NCBI GenBank assembly: GCA_008508345.1
Contig: QNGE01000882.1
Location: forward strand, 16,446-80,445
From: Paragonimus westermani
Taxonomy: Eukaryota > Platyhelminthes > Trematoda > Plagiorchiida > Troglotrematidae
Reading direction: 5' to 3'
DNA: 64,000 nt
Shown here in pieces: positions 10,901 through 22,580 of the stretch. Made by a program: the position numbers and the translations under genes. Below the pieces are notes generated by a model. That model saw only the letters and a program-made list of their open reading frames with translations, did not search any database and was not told the origin of the DNA. The number at the start of each line of letters is the position of its first letter. Within the stretch, counting starts at the first letter, position 1.

Positions 10901-13841
10901 TATTGCTTCAGTGCATCAAAAATTCACTTGACTGTCTGCCCCTTACAACTTCCGACCTGTATGTCTATTTAATGTTCAAAATTTACTGCATGTTCATAGG
11001 TGATCCAAATTTTTAAAACGCCGTTCTGCGGAACAACACATACTCAGTATTTTCTAATCGTCCTATTCTAACTTATTTCTTATCTTGCAGTTAGGTGGTT
11101 CAGCTAGTCAACATCACTTTAAATTTAACAGGCTCTCCGCTTAACTCAGTGTTTGTTAAATTTGACCAGTCTGCGAAATACCGTTGGTCAAATGAAGACG
11201 GGAGCTAACACATCTGCAAAAAAGTACAAAGACATTTCACTTTATCCGGTTCAATTTTTTTACGATTACTTTTACCGTTCAGAAAACTACTACCTTCAAG
11301 CAATTTTCCGTAATGTAACGTTCAAGCACCAAAGAAATTATCTTGCTCACTACCCAACTGCTATCAATCTAACTGACTAGTGTGATGTTAGCATTGGGGG
11401 TTTTGATTCAAATAATTTGATGCTATTTCTGGAAACAGACAATCGGTGAAAGCTGTTTTTCACTCTTCCTCAGTCAACGATGGGTCGATGCTTTCCAGGT
11501 CGCAGCATTACCATGGGCCAATTGCATGGCACATTACAGAGAAAAATGAGGTAACAACGCTATTCGTGTGAATCTGTTTAAGCGCGATAACTGTGAAAAG
11601 GAAAACGAGGTAGCGAATCAGTGAGCGAAGTTTAAAGCGTCTTTCAATTGTATTCCGCTGTTACATTTGGGCGATTTTCTGAGGTAATGGTAATTGGTTG
11701 AGGTAATTTCAAACTACCTAGATATTCGACCATGATCTCGTGACCCTTTGGTTGAAGCATGATTTTTTACGCTGTACTTTGACATAGTGGTCGTGAAGCC
11801 TTTCGTTAAGTGGGTCATGTTACGAACACTAATAACCACACCAGATGAGCCTGAGTAGTTCATAGTTATTACACCTTACGTACTTCAGGGATTCTAGTCT
11901 GGTTCTCTTCGCCTCAGTCTTATCTAATTTCTGTTTAATAGCTTGCTAGGGCGTGCTATCTATCCGACCCAAGGCCGGTTTGAAAAATACGCTTACTTCA
12001 ACGGGAGCAATTATCCCAGACAACAATCCACGCGGTTTACAGGGTATAAATTTATGCATCGTGTCCAACCCAGCTTCACCTTTTGGTAAGATAGTAAAAT
12101 GCGATAATTGAGCGCGAGTTTTAAGATGTAGACTGAGCTAGTTAGCATATCGGTTCAAACAGGTTGCAAGATGTAGCCTCATTTTTAGGCCACTTGTTAT
12201 TAGAGCATGTGAGAGCGGCTAGTACGTTCTCCATTAGTTCAGTTAAGGTCATCACCAGAATGACGGCCAATAGGGTAGACGTTATAAGCTAAGCAGCATT
12301 TATGACTGTAGTGTGTAAGAGTTAGGGAGCCTTTACATCACTTGTGTAACCGACAAACGAGAGTTCCTCGGATCACTGTATGAAAGCGACGGGATGCGAA
12401 GACAAATATAGAAGCAAATGGAATACTCTCCATCGCCAACTAAGTAGGTTAACAACCCACGGCACACCTCTTTCTGTTGCCGCGATTATTTGGATAAACA
12501 TAATTCAACGCATTGATCAATTAGTCACATCTTCTGTATTCAGTTGAAACTCGTCATCGGATCACTTGACCAGCGGTTAAAGTGCATATTTCGCCTCCGC
12601 ACCAAAGCCATAAAAGCATTTCACTTTTCAGGAGGTTACAATGACCTGTCACATTGTTTCCAGCATACGCAATGTTCGTTGCGAGGGGGTAAGTTGAAGT
12701 ATTTACAGCCCAGGGTCAGCTTAACTAGCCCACTCTGATCGTCTGGTGGTCTTATATTCAGTATGAAGAATACAACCCACACACATTTTGCAACTAACAA
12801 TCAACTGCGGGTAGCTTGTTCATTTGCACCCCACAGACATAAACGTCAAGAATGAAATTCGCACTACAAGTTAAGATGACCTTCGCGCAGCACCACGTCA
12901 AAACTTTTAGCCGAATAGTTCAACGTGCACCACAGTGGACAATATTTTAGATTTTCCAGGAGAGTGCATGCATATTTTTGGAGGGTGGTAATCAACCTAA
13001 AAACTGCACCGGTTAAATTAAAGAGACTTACAATTTGGTGGTTGCTTCGTAGTTGTGCGGCAAGACGCGGTGCTGTCATATCTCTAATCCGCCTCGTAAA
13101 ATTATTGTTAGATTACGAATTAGCTGCTACGCTTAACGTCAGCCCTAACACCCAGTGTGTATCAGCAAGAAAATAGCAATAGGGGGAAACGTGCTGAGGG
13201 CAAGATATCTGCTGTTAAGAAATGGAGATGTTTGCCAAACTTGACCTACAAAACGGATGACCTCACAGTTATTGAGTACGCACACACATTTTTCTGTGTT
13301 GCTGGACGATAAAGCTTGTAAAAATCTGAAAAAAGGCTTGTTCCAAACAGTGCTTAATGAATTACAGTGAACACACATAATAGATGCATTAGTAAATCTG
13401 AATAATTAAGTCGGAGGAAATGTGGAGTGTTTCATTTTTCGCCCAATAAAAATGATCCATCCTTAAGTGTGCCAAAACTTAAATTCTAGCACCTTCAGCC
13501 ACAGAAACACTGCCACCCAATAATAAATCTTATTGCACATACCAGTTCACATACAGTTGATCGACCATCAACCGATCATTGTTAATCAAATAACCCAGCG
13601 TATTGCCAACAAAATTAGAAAAACGAACGACTTCATCCATTATGCAGCAACTCTTAAAAGCCCCCCACTTTATCAGAGCATGCTAAGTCACCTACACAAC
13701 TAACAACAGTCGTTCACTGAGACTTACAGGGTCCCCGTATAGCACAGTGATGTAAACCTTAATAAACTCAAATGGAGAAACCAGAAAGAGTAGGGTGAGG
13801 GTATTCAGTCGGTTCCTGCATTCCCATCAGTCATAAAATGT
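7981..13841. other. No recognisable gene
   Basis: About 5.9 kb without a frame that I can defend. Open frames reach 98 codons (10160-10456 minus) but look random. A B-box-like GGTTCGAACCTC occurs at 9442-9453, with no convincing A box. No microsatellite or tandem array stands out. Confidence 0.5.
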
Positions 13842-13925
13842 TCGAACACCACTTATAAGATACGAAATGAACGCAAAATTTCCAACGCAACTGTGATTTC
13901 ATCAGCATGGTATATCCCTGGTCCG
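13842..13925 (-). mobile_element. Family H SINE, heavily decayed copy
   Basis: The reverse complement shows CATGCTGATGAA (hammerhead 5' box remnant), then a sequence ending in AAGTGGTGTTCGAAC that follows the family tail. The GAAA box and stem II are not recognisable. The assignment rests on the order of the surviving blocks and is weaker than for the other copies. Confidence 0.35.
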
Positions 13926-14177
13926 ACTTTAGCTCAGCGCTGATCAACTAGTTTTGTCGTGCGGCCAAAATTGTGATTCCAAACCACTTTGCCAGTAACA
14001 TCATGTGGTCAAGCCCCGTGTGGGTAACCCATCGTTATTTAAGTTCATCTGCCCACCTCTGTCTACGACTAGGTGAACTGATCGAGTTGGAAAAGGGGAA
14101 GATCCCAGTCTTCCGGTGTATGTAGCTGGGGCTATGGTATTTCAACGAAACAGTTAGAACAAGAACTTTAACAGATG

Positions 14178-14206
14178 TATGCATTTCGCACTGACTCGTC
14201 AGGACC
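14178..14206 (-). ncRNA. Hammerhead-like relic at 3' end of Penelope-like element B
   Basis: The minus strand reads GGTCCTGACGAGTCAGTGCGAAATGC: a CUGANGA box, a shortened stem II and a GAAA box. Penelope-like elements are known to carry minimal type I hammerheads in their terminal repeats. Here stem II is reduced (GUC followed by a few bases), so it is probably inactive. It lies just past the endonuclease-coding remnant of element B, the expected place. Confidence 0.45.
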
Positions 14207-14547
14207 AAATTCACAATAACGAGGCAGTTTTTTATATTGATCAGTTAGGTGGGAGGGTAGTTAGTCAGCCGGTGAGCTAGAAAAGGTCACTAATTTCAGG
14301 AAGGGGTCATAGGCACTAGCAACTGTCTCTGAACGCACAAGGTCAGCCTCAGCAAACCTCAGAAAACTTGGTTTGGAGTGACGCAACAGGATTTATGAAT
14401 CCACAAACTGGGCAGACACGTGACTAGTGGTCAGGACGTGTCTTGCGACTACGGACACATATTGCTTGCGTGTTTCGACGACATTGCCGTTCTTCGACAA
14501 TGCGGAGTTCTGCACCCATTTAGGCAAATGTTTCTTCACTCTGGAGA

Positions 14548-14799
14548 TCAACACATCTTGGTTCTGCTTATGTGAATTTTTCCGTAGTTACGTGTAAATT
14601 GGTAGATACAGTGTGAGATGGCACCAACAGGCTGATCTCCTCTGCTGGAAGGAACATGTAGCTTCTGGGTCCATGATAATACACAGAGTTCCGTTGCATT
14701 AAGTATTCGTTTAATCGGACTTACTAAACTTTGAGTTGCTTGACACATACTATAATCACCTTTAAAAGACAATTCTGTATAAACTCTCTTCTTTCTCAC
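14548..14799 (-). pseudogene. GIY-YIG endonuclease remnant of Penelope-like element B
   Basis: An 83-codon open frame. Residues 62-83 (SHCIYQFTRNYGKIHISRTK) match the start of the Penelope GIY-YIG domain, where the usual pattern is (C)IYQ(F/I)xCxC...YIGRT. The second motif is altered (HIS instead of YIG), and a cysteine of the CCHH zinc-binding group is replaced by arginine at residue 70. The frame stops at 14548, but the homology resumes in the next frame (LISRVKKHLPKW). The nuclease is expected to be dead. Confidence 0.7.
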
Positions 14800-14871
14800 T
14801 GTGGCCGCCTGTTCGGACGGTGGTTCCGCTCTATTGTGCCCTTCTATGGACCTTTTGGGAAACCCGTTAGA

Positions 14872-15171
14872 TTACAACATAGATGTGATCAAATCTAATT
14901 CTTTCGCAAGATTATCCTGTGTGCAGATTCTTCTTGCGCGTGTGAATAGTGTATTCATTAGCGCGCGTTTGTGATGGACTGGTGTGAAAATACTAAGATT
15001 CAGGTATTGACCAGACCACGTGGAATTCCTATAGACAGCTCTTTTAATAAAGCCATCTTCCGGGTGACTTATGAGTATGTCTAGAAACGGCAAACATTTA
15101 TCAGCCTTAGAACAACTTGTAGCGAACACGTTTGTTTCCGGCGACTCATCATCATGATAAATACAACACAT
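14872..15171 (-). pseudogene. Penelope-like RT thumb region fragment (element B)
   Basis: A 99-codon open frame. Residues 27-80 read FLDILISHPEDGF, RAVYRNSTWSGQYLNL and TLFTRARRICT. This is the conserved FLDVLV...DG...VYRKPTxTxxYL...RARxIC order found just after the palm of Penelope-like reverse transcriptases. The preceding RT residues are in another frame around 15225-15180. The fragment carries no catalytic residues. Confidence 0.72.
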
Positions 15172-15308
15172 TTATTGTGGAGACTCATTTCTGAGAAAAC
15201 GTGCCGTAATGGATCAAACAGTTCGTTATCAGTAGCAGGTCGATCGTACAAATTACTGGTGGCTGTTAAGATAGTGATCATGATTACGTAATCTGTTAGG
15301 TCCGCACG

Positions 15309-16990
15309 TGGCCATGGAAGATTCAATTTTACGAGACTTTTTGAATACACAATGGGGTGGGAGAGTAAGCGGATTACTACGGCCTCTGTGACTGCCAATA
15401 AGTGCTCTGACCTGTTATGATTGTAAACGAAGAGCGCGATAGATAGGACGGAATTAGTCGGTGAAATCGATTGGACTCCATCAGGTGCGCAGCGATAGGG
15501 GATGAGCAAGATTTTGCCAAGCCCCAAGTTACCCACGACGGATGATTGTCCCAAAAAGGTTCGGATAATCGCCGTGTCTTGCGGTCTACGTAGCTCGTTC
15601 CAAAGGAACAAAAGAAGTGGTATACATAGTGAGGGGTAGCACAAACAGGCGATGTATCTTTCTACCGAGGGCGTAAAATTGGTATAGAATTAAACTGGAC
15701 ACAGATTTGTTGAAAACTAGGCCTTGCTTACGGTTACGCTAAGTTTGTTGCTTATATTTTTCCGGAGGCATTGTCACCCTTAAAAAGCAGTATAATATAA
15801 ACAGGCCTTTTTCTCTGCAGTGTGCCGATTGTCCAGTTTCGTGCTACTTAATATATGCCTGTAAAAAAATGTTCGGGATAGTAGCTTTCATCCAGTAATT
15901 TAAACATGAACTGTCTTTCCTCCTCTAGAGTGTCGCTTGAGCATATTTTCGTCGTTCTGTCGACCTTACATCTGATAAGATTAATTTTCTGTCTTAACTG
16001 TAAAAAACTACAAAAATTCGTATACTGTCCTGTTTAAGTTAACTTGCGATGTATCTTTCCTTGTATCGTACGCTCTGAGCGGCGGGACAGGAAGAAGTCT
16101 AGAAATTAAATACCTCGGGGTGACTGAGGCTCCATGAAAAAATGGGTATTCCTATGGGCTGAGTTGAAACGTTCCAGTATTCCCCTGGGTCTTATTGAAT
16201 CATCATTAGCCTCAAAGTCAAGCGTTACATTCAGGTTGGGATGGCAACCATTTAAGCGCTGCATTAGGTTATCTATTGCCCTGTTTAGAACGACTGAATA
16301 CTAGTGTATCGTCAACACAGCGTTTGTCATATGGCAGACTTATTATGTCTGCGGCTAACTGTCGCTCAATCATAAAAATGGAAGAGTCTACTAAGATGGG
16401 TCCTAGTGAACTTCCCATGGCTACTCCATGTATTCGGCGGTAGCACCGTTCAAGAAAACGGAGGCCGATGTTTTCAGTATATAACAATAATGTTTCTCTC
16501 AGAATACCATTAGACAGAGGCAAAGTAATGTGTCTCATTTCATCGAGCTCATGAATATACTCGATTTTCTCGTGTAACGGGACATTCGTGAACAGTGACT
16601 GGACGTCTATTGAACACATCAACTCATTAGCAACATTGTTGTTGTCAAAGTCACTCAGCAATCCAAAAGTATCTTTAATCGAATAGACGTGAAGCCTCTG
16701 GTTTAATGGCCTTAGGATGATGGCTAACCAGCATGCAACTTTATAGTATTGAGAACAAGTCATCACCAGAATAGGTCAAAGCGTCATTCCAGGTTTGTGT
16801 TTCTTAGGGAGGCCGTAGAGTTCAGATGTCGACGACCCACAAGATTTAAGAGATTTGTACGTTATATCGTCAATCATGCGCAGTGGTAGAAGAATTTGAA
16901 GATACCTTTCTATGTGACCTTCTATTCTAGTAACATTGTCCATCGTTCCCATTCGATATGGGATTTGTCAAAAGTCTCCAGAAGCCTAGC
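15309..16990 (-). mobile_element. Penelope-like element A, near-complete RT plus GIY-YIG, decayed
   Basis: From 16943 downward the minus strand shows: the N-terminal RT region (RIEGHIERYLQILLPL, then ELYGLPKKHKPGMTL); an in-frame TGA at 16776-16778; the palm region (16766-16269); after a frameshift, NLMQRLNGCHPNLNVTLDF near 16263-16207; RT thumb remnants with several stops; the GIY-YIG block (VYHFFCSFGTSYVDRKTRRL) near 15620-15560; and a C-terminal block ending in LNLPWP at 15309. Penelope-like elements encode exactly this RT plus GIY-YIG order in one ORF. The copy carries at least one nonsense change and three or more frameshifts. Element B begins about 55 bases after its end in the same orientation. 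Confidence 0.82.
16269..16766 (-). pseudogene. Penelope-like reverse transcriptase palm fragment
   Basis: A 165-codon open frame. Motif A is at residues 52-63 (SIDVQSLFTNVP; the aspartate at 54 is the metal ligand), motif B is at about 114-123 (GVAMGSSLGP), and motif C is at 150-153 (CVDD in place of the usual YVDD). The tyrosine-to-cysteine change at motif C, the upstream TGA and the frameshift just after residue 165 argue that it is not functional. The motif set is diagnostic for Penelope-like elements rather than LINE or LTR reverse transcriptases. Confidence 0.85.
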
Positions 16991-18239
16991 GATGTTGTCA
17001 CACGTTACTTCAAAGACCAGGGAACATCATGCAGATAGGACGTAGGGGAGAGTGAGAAATCTTACCAAGCTAAACGAACGATCTGTGCAGCAGTGACTGA
17101 AAGGAAGTGGACTGGATTAGTTAATTTCGCCTGACAAGTCCGGCTATGAAACCAAGACAGAATGATTTATACCGATCAAAATCCAATCCTCCAAGCTAAA
17201 TGAGACGGCCTGTAACTGGCAATAAGGCTTAACTACAGTGGTCTTTACCAGATGTCACTCAAATTTCTAACCACTATTCCACCCAACCGCACGCACTTTC
17301 ATTGATCTTGACATGCTGACGGGCAGACTAAAATTTAACCTTTGATTGAACAGTGGATTATTGAATAGGGGAGAGTAAAGCTATTGACCCAAGAGGTAAC
17401 CTGAAAGCTTGTATGTGCAGATACTTCACAGGGAGTGAATCAACGATTACGTGAACTGTTTCATAATACAAAATGATGATGATTCGGTCCATACATGACT
17501 TGTTATCTGGCCAATTGGAGAGACCGATTTAGTCTTTCGGAATCACATTGCGGTCGACAGACTCACTGCAAATACACCTGTTATTCGTCATAATTCTTGA
17601 TGCTCACCCTCACTCACGAGCGTCTACGTCCTTGTTCGGGTTCATCGGGTAAGGTTAACCGGAATGGGTAGAAACAAGTTGTACTTCAGCTGCATACACA
17701 TTTCTCGCCAAAAACGAAAGTTATGGAGCTGTTGGCCAAGCACATAGGAGTTTTCGTTCATACCGTGAATGGTTGCTGGTCCTATCTCCCATTCAAGCTA
17801 CCTCTAATTGATCAGTCCAAACAAGGACAAAACGGACCCTGGGGTGTCCATTAGAAGATGAGCATCAGGAATCATTATGAACTTGATTTCAATTCCACAC
17901 TGCTGTAATCAGTGTAAATTGACAACCCAAAATTTACTGTATCTACTGGCATAGACGAAGTGAAAGCATGTTACAGTTCAATTAAACACATTATTGTCAT
18001 TATTGTCCCTCCAGAACGACCAGGTATTGGAAGCCAATTTTACTGTGACCGAGTGAAGAGGACACGAACAGGTATGTGGTCTTATAAAAAAACCCAGACA
18101 TTTTCAGGGCAAGCGCACACTAGTTGCTTCGTTTGTTTCTTGCTGCAATGTGTTCCGGAGTTGAGATATGGTGCACTATCAGGCGGTGTGGTAACTAATA
18201 CGGCGGGTTTGTACCAGAACCGATTAATCTAGGGGTGGG
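16991..18239. other. No recognisable gene; possible 5' part of element A
   Basis: The first 200 bases may hold the untranslated 5' part of Penelope-like element A, but I cannot see its boundary. The rest has dense stops and no motif. Confidence 0.4.
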
Positions 18240-18445
18240 TGTTAAGCTCACTCTGCAAGCAGAGTGAGGGTTTATGGACAACTGTCTCGGGCGTTCATCA
18301 CTTCTAGTGGTGTTCGTCAGGGGTGTCCGATTTCCCCCTTCCTGTTCAATTTTGTCATGGACGACATTCTGGAGGGTGCGCTTCGTGAATCCAGTGGGCT
18401 TGGTGTTGAGCTTCTTCCTGGCGCTAGATTGACCGACCTGGAGTA
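18240..18445 (+). pseudogene. RTE-like LINE reverse transcriptase fragment, cut by gap
   Basis: The plus frame reads RVYGQLSRAFITSSGVRQGCPISPFLFN and continues to GARLTDLE. SSGVRQGCPISPFLFNF is RT motif B of LINE-type reverse transcriptases; the catalytic (Y/F)ADD motif should come within a few residues of the last visible codon but falls in the run of Ns. A stop lies upstream at about 18243 (TAA), so this copy is 5'-truncated or broken. Only about 65 codons are visible. The (TGA)n tract after the gap may be the 3' tail of the same element. Confidence 0.8.
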
Positions 18446-19060
18446 NNNNNNNNNNNNNNNNNNNNNNNNNNNNNNNNNNNNNNNNNNNNNNNNNNNNNNN
18501 NNNNNNNNNNNNNNNNNNNNNNNNNNNNNNNNNNNNNNNNNNNNNNNNNNNNNNNNNNNNNNNNNNNNNNNNNNNNNNNNNNNNNNNNNNNNNNNNNNNN
18601 NNNNNNNNNNNNNNNNNNNNNNNNNNNNNNNNNNNNNNNNNNNNNNNNNNNNNNNNNNNNNNNNNNNNNNNNNNNNNNNNNNNNNNNNNNNNNNNNNNNN
18701 NNNNNNNNNNNNNNNNNNNNNNNNNNNNNNNNNNNNNNNNNNNNNNNNNNNNNNNNNNNNNNNNNNNNNNNNNNNNNNNNNNNNNNNNNNNNNNNNNNNN
18801 NNNNNNNNNNNNNNNNNNNNNNNNNNNNNNNNNNNNNNNNNNNNNNNNNNNNNNNNNNNNNNNNNNNNNNNNNNNNNNNNNNNNNNNNNNNNNNNNNNNN
18901 NNNNNNNNNNNNNNNNNNNNNNNNNNNNNNNNNNNNNNNNNNNNNNNNNNNNNNNNNNNNNNNNNNNNNNNNNNNNNNNNNNNNNNNNNNNNNNNNNNNN
19001 NNNNNNNNNNNNNNNNNNNNNNNNNNNNNNNNNNNNNNNNNNNNNNNNNNNNNNNNNNNN
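18446..19060. other. Assembly gap (615 Ns)
   Basis: An unbroken run of N. Long apparent reading frames through it are meaningless. It interrupts a LINE just before its catalytic motif and ends exactly at a TGA trinucleotide repeat, so repeat-driven assembly failure is the likely cause. Confidence 0.99.

Positions 19061-19098
<38 letters not shown>
19061..19098 (+). repeat. (TGA)n microsatellite, possible LINE 3' tail
   Basis: About 12 copies of TGA directly after the gap; the true length is unknown because the gap may hide more. LINE 3' ends at 60533 and 63862 (minus strand) finish in the same TGATGATGA motif, which suggests that this tract ends the LINE whose RT starts at 18240. Confidence 0.85.
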
Positions 19099-20810
19099 GC
19101 TGTTAATGAGCAAAGGCCACGTGAGCGAGCCGTATCCGTGATCAAATACACGTATGTGAAATTCCGGCGAGCTCTCCTCCGTTCCGTATCAGGTCCTAGT
19201 CAGCCAATCCATCCTGAGAGACTGTTTTGTCCAGAAACTTGCTCTAATCGTCTGCTCGAATAGAAATATGAGGACCTGGTTGTACTTTTTGTGCTAAGCT
19301 CAACTCAGCAGAAAGCAAATATGTTCACAAAAACTTTGTAACCTATGCTAAAATAAACGCATCTTGCCTGTTCAATAACAGGCACAACGTTGCGTACCAT
19401 AACTTGAAAAGCATAGGTCTTCAACACTTCGACCAAGTTAGTTACGAGTGGAAACAGTGTACAGACATTCGACTGACATTCTTTTCATCGAAGGGGCGCG
19501 TTTTAAAAACACATTGACAATGGAAATTGGCCGAGCACATGGAGTGCTTTGAATTCTTCTATGTAGGCGAACTGACCACATTAGAGAGCATTCAGAATGT
19601 TGAATCGACCGCAGAGGCTGAAACATCTCTGGTTGCCCTCCACCTCTTCAACTTGATAAGGAAGTGTAATTTAGTAACAGTCCAACACCCCAGTTTCCAC
19701 GTCACACATCGTACAGATAAGACTCCCTCCAGGGATTATAGTTTTACATCGGCTGGTCAGCGTTCATGACATTAGCTCTAATGAGAAGCTGTTGCACTTG
19801 TCAGCTTAACAGTTGCACAATGAGTGAAGTGGTAGTTGCCCTAAGATTCACAGACAGGAATTTGTGTTTCGATGTGTAATTAGGATAATGGATATGTTGA
19901 AGAACTGGTAAAGTGTAGCGCACCAGTTCTTTTACGGAATCACTGTGCACTGAGAGAACATTCTTTTGTGTTCCCGCCAATATTGTTATACTTTTTTGCA
20001 CCATGCCTTTTTGTTTGCAGAGATTTACCGGTAGACAGAAGCCTCACTTATTTCAATGTGACTTGCTTTGTTGTGGAAAACTTATTGTTGCCGACTTGCC
20101 AGTGTGGAAGATGTCACCAAATAATGGCCGGGCCACATAATTTTGTCACAGAGTGGATAGTCCGGATGAGATGGTTTGGTGATGAGTAGTCAATAGAAGA
20201 TTCTTGTACCCATCGAGCATCTTCTTCTGACTGCTCTGCTCCCCTCTTCTATTCGTCAGTTCCCTTACAATTGTTAACACGCACTTGTTAATAAAACAGG
20301 ATTGGTCTTAGGCCGGACTGTCATGGCACAAGACAACACGTTTTTTAGTTATAGATGATTTCTGGACAGATTTTGGTATGATGGTATTGTACTACTCAAG
20401 AAGTTTTATTAACCGAATATTACTAACCGACAACGTAAAAAATGGAAAGTATCACGCGCAAGCATCAAACTTTAAAAGCTTCACGATTTCATTTTTGAGT
20501 ACGTTTGAGGGTCTCCCACCACTTTCAGAAATGCGTTTCACAAAGATCTCACCGTTAAAAAATATAGTGTACGAATCCACGCTCCTGACCATTTAGCTCT
20601 GAGCTCTTGTTCTAACAAGTGACAAGTAAATGAAACGGTTTCGGTGGATCAGCTATGTTGTCAGATGCTTTAGTCTAGATGCATTTGGTAGAAGATGCCG
20701 AAGGAAGTAGATCTTGTTGGTTTGCCTTCAAAAATGTTGATGTAATGGGTGTACATCTTCAAAAAGGTTAAAATGAATACGATTGTTCAGTCATACCTAT
20801 CGTGAGGATA
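19099..20810. other. No recognisable gene
   Basis: Short frames only, at most 80 codons. No splice-framed exon, repeat array or RNA gene was recognised. Confidence 0.5.
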
Positions 20811-20998
20811 CTAGGTTGGCGGCCAACATGCTAGTCTCACAAAAATGATGCTCGGAATAAAAATTCGGATTCAGACTACTGATGGCTTGTGGTAAAAGCT
20901 AAACTCACGTCGAGTTCTTTCTTACAAAGTGGCCGCTCGAAAAGCTAAACAAATACGCCAAGTATCTAATCGAATGTGGGTGATGCTCAATTTGTAAT
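20811..20998 (+). mobile_element. Family H SINE with decayed hammerhead
   Basis: The head (GGCCAACATGCTAGTCTCAC and on) aligns with the copy at 46-112. The hammerhead area follows, with CTACTGATGG (the last A of the CTGATGA box is G), a four-pair stem II (GCTT/AAGC) and TAAAC in place of GAAAC. The tail ends in GAATGTGGGTGATGCTCAA. Two core substitutions predict loss of cleavage. Confidence 0.6.
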
Positions 20999-21370
20999 AA
21001 CGTAACTCTTAGAAGTGTGGCTGGTAAGTTACAAAATTATCATGTGGAAGTGACACGATCAATTTATTTAGTGCTAAGAGCTTCGTAGCTATCCAACAGA
21101 ACCCTCCACCTGATACCGTACTCATCTCATGCATCTCCACCCATAATAACATCACGAGAAATATAGATCATTGAGGCCTAAAAAATGCCAGAAATATGTA
21201 CTAAACAATAATCATTCTGCAACGTTCAATTTAGCGACGGCGCAACAACGGTTTCAAAATAATATTACGCCCTTTCTAGGAGATTTAGTTGTGAAAACTC
21301 AGGAATTCCGCTTTCTTAGAACCGTCGACTGAAACGGCATGTCCAGACGCTGTAAGTGCCCTAACATTCC

Positions 21371-21424
21371 AGCTAGGAAATCATTGCGGAAGCTCGAAAA
21401 TTTTATATTTACACTCAGTTACCC
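21371..21424 (-). mobile_element. Family T SINE fragment, left arm of an inverted pair
   Basis: The reverse complement (GGCGGGTAACTGAGTGTAAA and on, to TTTTCGAGCTTCC) matches the segment of family T that lies upstream of its tRNA-like part (compare 49600-49541, minus strand). It faces the plus-oriented copy that starts at 21438. Confidence 0.55.
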
Positions 21425-21437
21425 GCCTACCGTAGCA

Positions 21438-21655
21438 TGAACTGATCGAGAAATCTTGCTAGGGCGGTCACATTGCTAAATCACTTGATGGGTTTCACAA
21501 GACACAATGGACTAGGTTGGTTAATAGTTCGAAATCTGAAATCTCTGAACTTCTAGAGTGGCTTCGTAACACACCTGTTGGGGCATTTGCCTTGTCCGGG
21601 AGTGCCATTTCTGTTGCTGTTTCGAGTCCAACGGAAGTCAAGATTTTTCGAAATA
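21438..21655 (+). mobile_element. Family T SINE (tRNA-like), right arm of an inverted pair
   Basis: It aligns end to end with the minus-strand copy at 49658-49413: TGAACTG..GAGAAATC at the start, then the tRNA-like part beginning GGCTTCGTAAC near 21560, a B-box-like TTTCGAGTCCAACGG near 21625, and the tail GTCAAGATTTTTCG. It is more diverged than the 49-kb copy. A 94-codon plus frame crosses it; I regard that as a read-through of the repeat and not a gene. Confidence 0.6.
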
Positions 21656-22580
21656 AGTTCCTTCTAACTTGCCATATTTGTCGAGTTACTTTTCAGCAGT
21701 ATGAACTTACACCGTTCAAGCCGGAGTTTCTAAAATGCTTGTGCAATAATGAATCGGTAATGTTGGGTGATTGCTGGTGCCTCCCATTAGAAATTGTCTA
21801 ATTTCCATCCTGAGGCCTACTTAGAAACCAGTTCAGTAGTTTGTGGCTGATTTGACTAGGTCAATTCAGAAGGCCAATTTAAAGCCACTTAGTTACAACA
21901 ACACGATTCTTTTGAATGCCAGGTTGTGCTTTCAGTCTGAACAGAAATTTGTAAAACCTGTTGTGAAATGTTGTGAAACCAAGTACCAACTTTCAGCAAC
22001 CTGTACTTTACAAATGAAGGTCACTATGCATGAGACGTTAAGATTAGAAAAGTAAATCAGGTGGGAGTTTTCTGGGTGTCATTAGGCCAGAAAGAGTGAT
22101 GGTAGGCGGTTGTGAAGTCGTTGAACTGAGAAGTACAGAAGACGTGGGTCGCAAGCTCTTGGCCGTTTGCTCTTGAGGGCCTAACCTCTGCATGGGAAAT
22201 ACGTTAAAAGACGTAAACTAAGCTGGTAATTGTGCTCAACTGACAGGTATCCGACAAAATGAGTCTTTCATTAATAAAAATCTTCCTTACGCTACTCTTT
22301 TCCGAAACATCTATTGCAGTAATGTTTCTGGTTAGGTCACTGAATGATGAAATAGTCCGTACTTTTCAATCACATTCATCTTCAGCGTCGTCTGAGATGG
22401 GAATTCATTCTTTTCGCAAACAGTCCGCAATTTGTGATATTTATTGTCGAGGAAGAATCTAGTCTGGGCGGCTCCTGTGGAAAATGAATGTTATAAACTC
22501 CGACAGTAGTTAACTAGTGATGTTTCGGCATGCGGTTAAAGTTGTGGACGTGAGTTGGATGGCTAGCAAAATTTCACTCC
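21656..22580. other. No recognisable gene
   Basis: Open frames up to 70 codons with no motif. Nothing supported. Confidence 0.45.

Larger units (their letters stand above)
14178..15254 (-). mobile_element. Penelope-like element B, 5'-truncated and decayed
   Basis: The reading order on the minus strand is as follows. The end of the RT palm region (residues such as ELFDPLRHVFSEM, 15224-15186) comes first. Next comes the RT thumb-like block with FLDILISHPEDGFIKRAVYR and TWSGQYLNL (within 15171-14872). A GIY-YIG-type endonuclease follows, with CIYQF near 14610-14596 and the IHISRT block near 14577-14560. After that come LISRVKKHLPKWV in a second frame and a C-terminal piece with RHSKPSFLRFAEA. 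At least two frameshifts separate these blocks, so no intact protein remains. The catalytic RT palm is absent; the element is 5'-truncated where it meets element A. GIY-YIG is the characteristic nuclease of this retroelement class. Confidence 0.75.

Noticed and set aside
18195..19151. Very long open frames (229-318 codons) on both strands
   Set aside because: They are made of translated Ns and the (TGA)n repeat and are not real.
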